Assembly: GCA_004557035.1 (NCBI GenBank)
Contig: SFFB01000036.1
Span: 1 to 20,049 of the forward strand
Length of the DNA: 20,049 nucleotides
Direction of reading: 5' to 3'
Source: Bacteroidales bacterium
Lineage (GTDB): Bacteria; Bacteroidota; Bacteroidia; Bacteroidales; Bacteroidaceae
Every line of letters starts with the position of its first letter. The first letter of the stretch is position 1. Below, in pieces: positions 14,511 through 20,049 of the stretch. The translations under genes were made by a program, and so were the position numbers. Below the pieces are notes generated by a model that had not been told where the DNA came from, did no database searches, and saw only the letters and a list, made by a program, of their open reading frames with translations.

Positions 14511-14548
14511 CAAAATTAGGCATTTTTGCCCACTCTGCCATACGGCAG
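14511..14548 (-). promoter_or_regulatory. ruvC operon promoter with overlapping palindrome
   Basis: On the minus strand the perfect -7 element TAATTTTG (14511-14518) is preceded after 20 bases by TATG (14539-14542), a 3-of-4 match to TTTG. The -33 region lies inside the inverted repeat CTGCC-ATAC-GGCAG (14535-14548), which could be an operator. The -7 element ends 16 bases before the ruvC start codon. Confidence 0.55.
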
Positions 14549-14609
14549 GCTGTTATAGTTCGTTAAGTCGGGCCGACCCTATGGCCACAAGGTCTGCATC
14601 GTGGTGTCT

Positions 14610-14640
14610 TTTTCTTGTCGGCCGGCAAGGCGTAAATTTG
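14610..14640 (+). promoter_or_regulatory. promoter-like site of element B
   Basis: TAAATTTG (14633-14640) is a perfect -7 match; TTTT (14610-14613) lies 19 bases upstream and is a 3-of-4 match to the -33 element. It is followed by a purine-rich leader and a terminator-like hairpin, the same order as in element A. Confidence 0.45.
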
Positions 14641-14658
14641 AGGTAGGAAGGAGAGAGC

Positions 14659-14682
14659 AGGAGGCTTTTGGCCTCTTTTTTT
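14659..14682 (+). terminator. intrinsic terminator-like hairpin of element B
   Basis: GAGGC/GCCTC (14661-14665 and 14671-14675) with loop TTTTG, extended by two weaker pairs, is followed at once by seven T residues (14676-14682). It begins only about 19 bases after the -7 element, so a transcript from that promoter would be a very short RNA of about 35-45 bases unless the hairpin is read through. Confidence 0.6.
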
Positions 14683-14700
14683 ATGTTTCAACGACTTACG

Positions 14701-14763
14701 GGCCTAAGGACAGTTTTTCTTGGCATAAGGACAGAAATTTCCGGCATAAGGACAGGATTTTTC
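14701..14763 (+). repeat. 21-bp-periodic tandem repeat, three units (element B)
   Basis: Units start at 14701, 14722 and 14743, each 21 bp. The middle unit contains CATAAGGACAGAAATTTC; the first differs at the start (CTAAGGACAG) and in its T-rich tail, and the third reads CATAAGGACAGGATTTTTC. The middle and third units match the corresponding units of element A on the opposite strand, including the GGA following ACA in the third. This is a diverged second copy of the same array. Confidence 0.72.
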
Positions 14764-14949
14764 AAGTGGCCGAAAAGCCTAAACGGGGAGGTTTTCCGGA
14801 CTTTCTACACGGCTTTCAAAATAGATTTCAAACCATTACAAATTGGATTATAATGAGTTATATGGATTTTTCAAACCATTCCTTTACTTCACAACCCTAT
14901 TTAACAAAACGCGCCATGAGTGTAAAAATAAATCAAATCACTCTTAAAG

Positions 14950-14987
14950 GCGTCACCCAAACTCCCACTTTTTGTACAGAGTGACGC
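14950..14987. repeat. 7-bp perfect inverted repeat upstream of rnpB
   Basis: GCGTCAC (14950-14956) and GTGACGC (14981-14987) are perfectly complementary, 24 bases apart. No T-run follows. It may be a regulator site or a weak hairpin about 30 bp upstream of the rnpB promoter. Confidence 0.35.
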
Positions 14988-15018
14988 AGGTGTTAAAAAT
15001 AACTAAGTAGCCGTTTTT

Positions 15019-15051
15019 TTCGCTCATATTGATTAAAATTGTGTAACTTCG
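15019..15051 (+). promoter_or_regulatory. probable rnpB promoter
   Basis: TAACTTCG (15044-15051) matches TAnnTTTG at all but one defined position; TTCG (15019-15022) lies 21 bases upstream. Transcription would begin near 15057-15060, about 55 bases before the first RNase P helix. Confidence 0.45.
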
Positions 15052-15114
15052 CAAAACAATGGGTCCGGAGCCAAGGGCACGCAAGCCACACGACACCGGC
15101 CCACAGACACACAC

Positions 15115-15550
15115 GGGAGAGCAGAAGACCGGTCTGTCGCTCAGGTCGTTGAGGCCTGTGAGGAAAGTCCGGGCAACCCGAGGCGCCCCGCTTCTTAACG
15201 GGAAGCAGGCCGTGAGGCTTGATCAGTGCAGAAGAAAACAACCGCCTGCCGCAACTACACACCCAGCATGCAAATGCCGGAAAAAGTGCGCACACTACAT
15301 GCGCGTGTGGCGACGGGTAAGGGTGAGAAGGTGGGGTAAGAGCCCACCGGTCGGGCGGTGACGTCCGAGCCGTGCACATCGGGGGTTGAAAGTTCGCGTA
15401 TACCGGCGTTTGAGGGCTGCCTCGCCCGAGCGTGGCACGCCGGAGGGTAGAACGATAGAGCTTGTCGGTGACGGCAAGTCCGGATAAATGACAGACAAGA
15501 CGGCTCCGCGCCGCCTACAGAACCCGGCTTACAGGCCCTCTGCTCTCCTC
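15115..15550 (+). ncRNA. rnpB: RNase P RNA, bacterial type A
   Basis: This is the catalytic RNA that matures tRNA 5' ends. The 5' half of P4 reads GAGGAAAGTCCGGGC (15160-15174) and the 3' half ACAGAACCCGGCTTA (15517-15531), both universal. Between them are the conserved CAGTGCAGAAGAAAACAACCGCC region and GGTAAGGGTGAGAAGGTGGGGTAAGAGCCCACCGG, as in E. coli. Helix P1 is formed by GGAGAGCAGA (15116-15125) and TCTGCTCTCC (15539-15548), and P2 by GTCTGTC and GACAGAC, so the ends are defined to within a few bases. TTTTTT at 15551-15556 after P1 marks the transcription stop. Confidence 0.95.
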
Positions 15551-15598
15551 TTTTTTGAAAAAAACAACAAGACATACACACAAGCCATAACCAAAGAC

Positions 15599-16141
15599 AT
15601 GATCCACGTCATCCTGGCCGACGGTTTTGAAGAAATAGAAGCCATCACCGTCATTGACATCCTGCGCCGCTGCAACCTCGACGTGCAGACGGTGAGCATC
15701 TCGGGCAAACGACTCGTCACCGGTGCCCACAACCTGCCTTTTATGGTCGACGCCGTGTTCCGCTTTTCGAGCATTGGCGAAAGCGACTGCATCGTCTTGC
15801 CGGGAGGCATGCCCGGCGCTGAAAACCTGGCTACCTGCCAGCACCTGCGCCGCGCCCTGCTCAAACAAGACGCCGCCAACAAACTCATAGCAGCCATCTG
15901 TGCCGCTCCGATGGTCTTGGGCCGCCACGACATTTTGCGCGACCGCAAAGCCACGTGCTATCCCGGCTTTGAGCATTACCTGCCCGAAGGCGCCTATACA
16001 GGAGAGCCTGTGACGCAAGACACCAACATCATCACCGCTTTCGGACCGGCCGCGGCCACAGACTTCGCCTTTGCCATTGCCCGACGGCTGGTGCCGGACG
16101 AGGTGGTGGACAAAGTGAGACAAGGTATGCTCTTCAACTGA
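15599..16141 (+). CDS. DJ-1/PfpI family protein (YajL-like)
   Basis: The 180-residue protein belongs to the DJ-1/ThiJ/PfpI superfamily. The nucleophile elbow is AAICAAPMVLG with C101, and the acidic partner is E14 in GFEEIEAITVIDILRR, equivalent to E18 of human DJ-1. The segments VLPGGMPGAENL (about 66-77) and TAFGPAAATDFAFAIARRL (about 145-163) are also typical. Members act as redox-sensing chaperones or are proposed to deal with glyoxal damage; the exact role here is open. The frame is open upstream through the end of rnpB, but the conserved start MIHVILADGFEE sets the ATG at 15599, 48 bp after the RNA. A terminator follows at 16195. Confidence 0.92.
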   Translation: MIHVILADGFEEIEAITVIDILRRCNLDVQTVSISGKRLVTGAHNLPFMVDAVFRFSSIGESDCIVLPGGMPGAENLATCQHLRRALLKQDAANKLIAAICAAPMVLGRHDILRDRKATCYPGFEHYLPEGAYTGEPVTQDTNIITAFGPAAATDFAFAIARRLVPDEVVDKVRQGMLFN

Positions 16142-16194
16142 CAAAGCCCTCGGCACCCAGCCGGCGGCCACATCCCCATCATATCGCAGAAAAG

Positions 16195-16215
16195 CCGGCA
16201 CACGTGCTGGTTTTT
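16195..16215 (+). terminator. intrinsic terminator after the DJ-1 family gene
   Basis: CCGGCA (16195-16200), loop CACG and TGCTGG (16205-16210) form a six-pair stem with one G-T pair, followed by TTTTT (16211-16215). It separates this gene from recG, which therefore should have its own promoter in 16216-16262; I see no good -7 match there. Confidence 0.6.
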
Positions 16216-16262
16216 CGCGTTTATATCCCATACGGTCCATTTCTTAAAAGCAAATACAAACC

Positions 16263-18368
16263 GTGACAGAACTGCTCGACCAAGACATCAAGTATCTCAA
16301 AGGCGTGGGACCACACCGCGCCAAAATGCTCGAGAGCGAACTGGGCGTCAAGACGCTCAGAGACTTCGTCACGACCTATCCCTATAAATATATTGACCGT
16401 ACAGAAATACACACCATCAACGACCTGCGCGAAGACATGCCTTACGTGCAGATCTGTGTGCACATCACCGATTTCTCCACCGAGGGCACGGGCAGCCGTC
16501 AACGTCTCAAGGCCTTGGCCACAGACGGCACGGGCTATGTGGAACTGGTGTGGTTTCAGGGCGCCAAATACTACGAGCGACAAATCAAAATGACGGAACG
16601 CTACCTCGTATTCGGCAAACCGTCGTGGTTTAACGGCCGCATCTCGGTGGTGCATCCCGAACTCGAAGTCCTCAGACCCGACCAAGCGGCCGAGGGCACC
16701 TTCGGCGGCAAACTACAGCCCCACTACCACACGACCGAGCGCATGAAGCGCGCATCGCTCACTTCAAAGGTATTGACGCGGCTCATGACCGAGGCCTTCA
16801 CTCTGATAAAAGGGCACGACCTTGAGACACTGCCCGACTACATTCGTTCTGAATACCATCTCATAGACCGCGGCGAAGCACTGCGGCGCATCCACTTCCC
16901 GACGTCGGCCGGCGAACTGCCCGAAGCCAGCCGCCGACTCAAGTTTGACGAACTGTTTTACCTCCAACTCGACCTGTTGCGCTACGTCCGGAGCCGCAAA
17001 GAACGGGGTGTGGGCACGGTGTTTGCAAAAGTGGGTCCGGCATTTCTGGATTTCTTCCAAAACCACCTGCCCTTCAGCCTCACGGGTGCACAAAAGCGCG
17101 TGATGCACGAGATACGCGACGACTTGCGCACGGGGCGGCAGATGAACCGGCTGGTGCAGGGCGACGTGGGATCAGGAAAGACCGTGGTGGCCCTGATGAC
17201 TTGCCTGCTGGCCATCGACAACGGCTTTCAGGCCTGCCTCATGGCACCCACCGAAATCTTGGCCGGACAGCATTTTGCCACCATCACCGGCCTGCTGCGC
17301 GACACTGGCATCGACGTACGCCTGCTCACGGGCAGCGTCACGGGTAAAAAGCGTAAAGACATCCTCGAAGCCACCGCCGACGGCCGCTGCCAACTGCTCG
17401 TTGGCACACATGCCCTCATCGAGCCCACAGTGGTGTTTCAGCGGCTCGGCCTGGCCATTATCGACGAGCAGCACCGCTTTGGCGTGAAACAACGCGCCAT
17501 GTTATGGGCCAAAAACAACATTCCGCCACACGTGCTCGTGATGACAGCCACGCCCATACCGCGCACACTGGCCATGACCGTATATGGTGACCTCGACGTG
17601 TCGGTCATCGACGAACTGCCGCCGGGCCGTCAACCCGTCACCACCCTTCACTACAACAACAGCCAGGAGGCCACGCTTCACGACGGCTTGCTCAGGCAGC
17701 TCCAGGCGGGACGCCAGGTCTACGTGGTCTATCCGCTGATTGAGGAAAGCGAAAAGTCTGACCTACAAGACTTAATGACGGGATTTGAAAGCGTTAGTGC
17801 AGCGTTTCCACAATACAAGGTGGGCATCATGCACGGCCGTATGTCGAGCACGGAAAAAGACGACGCCATGGCCCGCTTCAGTTCGGGAGAGACCCAGATA
17901 CTCGTGGCCACGACGGTGATAGAGGTGGGTGTCAACGTGCCCAATGCCACGGTGATGGTGATAGAAAACGCCGACCGCTTCGGGCTTTCGCAACTCCACC
18001 AACTCAGGGGCCGCGTGGGCCGTGGGGCAGACAAGAGCTACTGCATCCTCATCACCCACAACCGGCTCTCTGACCACACCTTGCGACGTATGGAAATCAT
18101 GACCGAGACCTGCGACGGTTTCCGCATTGCCGAAGAAGACCTCCGCCTGCGCGGCTCGGGCGACTTGCAGGGCACCGCCCAGAGCGGCATGCCACTCGAC
18201 CTGAACATCGCCGACATCGTGCGCGACGCCGAACTCATGGCCGTGTGTCGCGAGGCCGCCATGCACGTGGTTGAGACCGACCCCGACGACTGTCTGCCAC
18301 AAAACGACATCATCCGCCGACAACTCAAAATCATGACCCACCGCGAAGACTTTTCGGGCATATCCTAA
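16263..18368 (+). CDS. recG: ATP-dependent DNA helicase RecG
   Basis: The 701-residue protein remodels stalled forks and branched DNA in repair. The N-terminal wedge/OB domain begins with IKYLKGVGPHRAKMLESELGV and TYPYKYIDRT. The helicase core has Walker A GDVGSGKT (about 300-307), the DEQH box IIDEQHRFGV, motif III TATPIPRTLAMTVYGDLDVSVIDELPPGR, motif V ATTVIEVGVNVPNA and motif VI QLRGRVGRG. The C-terminal EEDLRLRGSGDLQGTAQSG is the RecG-specific TRG region. Length is normal. The start is a GTG; no in-frame ATG is near, and the conserved N-terminus begins directly after it. It stands between the DJ-1 family gene and the broken DUF4301 gene. Confidence 0.96.
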   Translation: MTELLDQDIKYLKGVGPHRAKMLESELGVKTLRDFVTTYPYKYIDRTEIHTINDLREDMPYVQICVHITDFSTEGTGSRQRLKALATDGTGYVELVWFQGAKYYERQIKMTERYLVFGKPSWFNGRISVVHPELEVLRPDQAAEGTFGGKLQPHYHTTERMKRASLTSKVLTRLMTEAFTLIKGHDLETLPDYIRSEYHLIDRGEALRRIHFPTSAGELPEASRRLKFDELFYLQLDLLRYVRSRKERGVGTVFAKVGPAFLDFFQNHLPFSLTGAQKRVMHEIRDDLRTGRQMNRLVQGDVGSGKTVVALMTCLLAIDNGFQACLMAPTEILAGQHFATITGLLRDTGIDVRLLTGSVTGKKRKDILEATADGRCQLLVGTHALIEPTVVFQRLGLAIIDEQHRFGVKQRAMLWAKNNIPPHVLVMTATPIPRTLAMTVYGDLDVSVIDELPPGRQPVTTLHYNNSQEATLHDGLLRQLQAGRQVYVVYPLIEESEKSDLQDLMTGFESVSAAFPQYKVGIMHGRMSSTEKDDAMARFSSGETQILVATTVIEVGVNVPNATVMVIENADRFGLSQLHQLRGRVGRGADKSYCILITHNRLSDHTLRRMEIMTETCDGFRIAEEDLRLRGSGDLQGTAQSGMPLDLNIADIVRDAELMAVCREAAMHVVETDPDDCLPQNDIIRRQLKIMTHREDFSGIS

Positions 18369-18419
18369 CCGGGGCGCACTTTTTGCACCAAAATCGGACC
18401 ACGATACAATATAAATATG

Positions 18420-18427
18420 TACATTTG
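18420..18427 (+). promoter_or_regulatory. -7 promoter element before the DUF4301 gene
   Basis: TACATTTG matches TAnnTTTG perfectly and lies in the recG-DUF4301 gap, 78 bp before the start codon. No TTTG is found 19-21 bases upstream, so the promoter is only half supported. Confidence 0.35.
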
Positions 18428-18505
18428 AGGCGTGGAGTGTTTTTCGGCCATGACAAACACCACCACTCCCCCACCCGACACGATCTAACCTTAAACAGCC
18501 TCAAT

Positions 18506-19965
18506 ATGTTAACCGCACAAGACAAGGCCTTACTTGAGAAAAAAGGCATCACAGAAGCACAACTTCTCTCACAACTCAACCAGTTCAAAACAGGCTTCCC
18601 ATTTTTGCGTCTCGCCGGCGCTGCAAGTGTCGAAAAAGGCATCAAGCAACCCACCGACGAGGAGCGCCGCACCGCCCTGGCCGACTGGGACCGCTACACC
18701 GCCGAGGGGCACACCGTGGTGAAGTTCGTGCCGGCATCGGGTGCCGCCAGCCGTATGTTCAAAGACCTCTTCGCCTATCTCGACCAGGCCCCCGAGGCCG
18801 AACCGTCAGACTTCGTGAAGACGTTTTTAGGACACGTGACCGACGCTGCTTTCCAGCCTGACCTCGACGCCGCCTGCCTAAGCCTCTACGGCAAAGACAT
18901 CGCCGCCCTGCTGGACGAAGGACGTGGACAAGACGTGGTAGCCGCCCTGCTGAAGAACGAAGGACTCGGCTACGGGCAGAAACCTAAAGGCGTGCTTAAG
19001 TTCCACAAATATGCCGAAGGCAACCGCACACCCGTGGAAGAACACCTCGTCGAGGGAGCCTTATATGCCAAAGATCAAGACGGCAATGTCAACGTGCACT
19101 TCACCGTTTCGGCCGAACACACCAGCCTTTTCGCCCAACTTGTGGACGAGAAAAAAGCCGCTCTTGAGCAACAATTCGGCGCCAAGTTCCACGTGAGCTA
19201 TTCGGTGCAGAAACCCTCTACCGACACCGTGGCAGCCAATCCCGACGGCACACCTTTCCGCAATGCCGACGGTTCACTGCTCTTCCGCCCCGGCGGTCAC
19301 GGCGCTCTGATTGAAAATCTAAAGGCGAGACTGTGGAAAACAAGAAACTCCTGGCCGGTCTGCTGGTGGAGACACAAGCCAAAATCTTCGGCTATCTCAA
19401 ACAGCTCGACGAAGGGAACTACACCATGGACCAGCTCCGCGAGATGCTGCAATTCGTGCAAAAGACCCTCTGCTGCAAAAATCCCGAGACAAAAATGCTC
19501 GAAGACACCGAAATGGCCATTTACCTGCGCCGCAAACTCAACCGTCCCATCCGCGTCTGCGGTATGGTGCGCAACGTGGGCGAAGCCGGTGGCGGTCCGT
19601 TCCTGGCCTATAATGCCGACGGCACCATCTCGCCCCAAATTCTCGAAAGCACACAGATAGACGTGGCCGACCCCGAGAAAAAAGCGATGTTTGAGCAAGG
19701 CACGCACTTCAATCCCGTAGACCTCGTCATCGCCACCAAAGACTACAAAGGCCAACGCTTTAACCTCAAACAGTTTGTGGACCCGCAGACGGGCTTCATC
19801 TCGTCAAAGAGCAAAGACGGCAAACCGCTGAAAGCGCTCGAACTGCCCGGTCTGTGGAACGGTGCGATGTCTGACTGGAACACCATATTCGTGGAAGTGC
19901 CCCTTGCCACGTTCAATCCCGTGAAAACCGTCAACGACCTTTTCCGCGAACAACACCAGTCATAA
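18506..19965 (+). pseudogene. DUF4301 family gene broken by internal deletion and frameshift
   Basis: DUF4301 proteins are conserved in Bacteroidetes, about 500 residues, of unknown function. The first 272 codons, from MLTAQDKALLEKKG to LLFRPGGHGALIENL, match well, including KFVPASGAASRMFKDLF. At 19320/19321 the reading shifts to another frame, which carries the rest: GETVENKKLLAGLLVETQ, CGMVRNVGEAGGGPFLAYN, LELPGLWNGAMSDWNTIFVEVP and the end at 19965. Family members have about 21 more residues at the junction, including an FIKNIDNVVPD-type segment, so about 64 bp seem to be missing. The first frame alone continues to 19660 with unrelated sequence. Either the gene is inactive or the assembly lost these bases. 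Confidence 0.85.
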
Positions 19966-20049
19966 ACTATCTGACGAATAAACTTCTTGTACATAAACCT
20001 CGTCCCTGCTCCACCCGCACCCTCCGGAGAAACGGAGTATGCAGCATGG
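19966..20049. other. window end downstream of the DUF4301 gene
   Basis: No gene seen. A short inverted repeat CTCCG/CGGAG lies near 20023-20038 without a T-run. Confidence 0.3.

Larger units (their letters stand above)
14549..15018. other. intergenic region carrying element B, before rnpB
   Basis: No credible gene. It holds, in order on the plus strand, a promoter-like site (14610-14640), a hairpin with a T-run (14659-14682), three 21-bp repeats (14701-14763), and an AT-rich stretch with a 12-bp direct repeat TTTCAAACCATT at 14826-14837 and 14869-14880. Last is a 7-bp perfect inverted repeat GCGTCAC/GTGACGC at 14950-14987. The open frame at 14601-14984 is a by-product of the 21-bp periodicity. 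Confidence 0.5.

Noticed and set aside
14701..14763. CRISPR array
   Set aside because: The units follow each other directly with no spacers of their own, only three are present, and no cas gene is nearby.
14601..14984. 127-codon plus-strand open frame over element B, with heptapeptides like HKDRNFR
   Set aside because: It begins upstream of the promoter-like site, runs through a terminator hairpin, and its only regular feature is the translated 21-bp repeat.
15059..15361. 100-codon plus-strand frame across rnpB
   Set aside because: The bases are explained by the RNase P RNA structure, and the peptide has no recognisable features.
15488..15598. 37-residue N-terminal extension of the DJ-1 family protein
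   Set aside because: It would be translated from the conserved 3' end of RNase P RNA and has no counterpart in the family.
15515..16240. 241-codon minus-strand frame over the DJ-1 family gene and the end of rnpB
   Set aside because: The plus strand holds a certain DJ-1 family protein and the RNase P RNA; this is a shadow.

Overview
The window looks like a chromosomal segment of a Bacteroidales bacterium, most likely Prevotellaceae. It carries type IX secretion genes (porU, porV), an RprX/RprY-type two-component pair, a DUF4301 gene and a DUF3078 gene. Several genes are preceded by the Bacteroidetes -7 promoter motif TAnnTTTG, and there are few Shine-Dalgarno sites. The species assignment is inference from gene content only.

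Layout. Positions 203-955 (+) carry a YaaA-family gene. A convergent, hairpin-rich gap (956-1265) follows, then rprY and rprX on the minus strand (1266-3302), probably from one promoter at 3313-3344. A 580-bp gap (3303-3883) holds 'element A': a consensus promoter, a long hairpin and three 21-bp-periodic repeats. From 14494 down to 3884, nine minus-strand genes lie head to tail with gaps of 45 bp or less or with overlaps: ruvC, a ModF-like double ABC ATPase, a small exported protein, a DUF3078 outer-membrane protein, a degenerate fumarylacetoacetate hydrolase-fold protein, porU (sortase), porV, ispF and a small lipoprotein. A promoter at 14511-14542 could drive the whole set.

The next gap (14495-15114) holds 'element B', a second copy of the promoter/hairpin/21-bp-repeat arrangement. 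After it come the RNase P RNA gene (about 15115-15550, +), a DJ-1/PfpI-family gene, recG, and a DUF4301 gene broken by an internal deletion of about 64 bp with a frameshift.

How the genes relate. PorU and PorV are partners in cleaving and anchoring type IX cargo at the outer membrane. The FAH-fold gene next to porU has lost the family's metal-binding residues, yet I recall FAH-porU-porV-ispF linkage in Porphyromonas gingivalis too, so it may have a non-catalytic role there. The other genes are housekeeping (DNA repair and recombination, isoprenoid synthesis, tRNA processing).

The best candidates for something undescribed are the paired intergenic elements A and B and the FAH pseudoenzyme beside porU.
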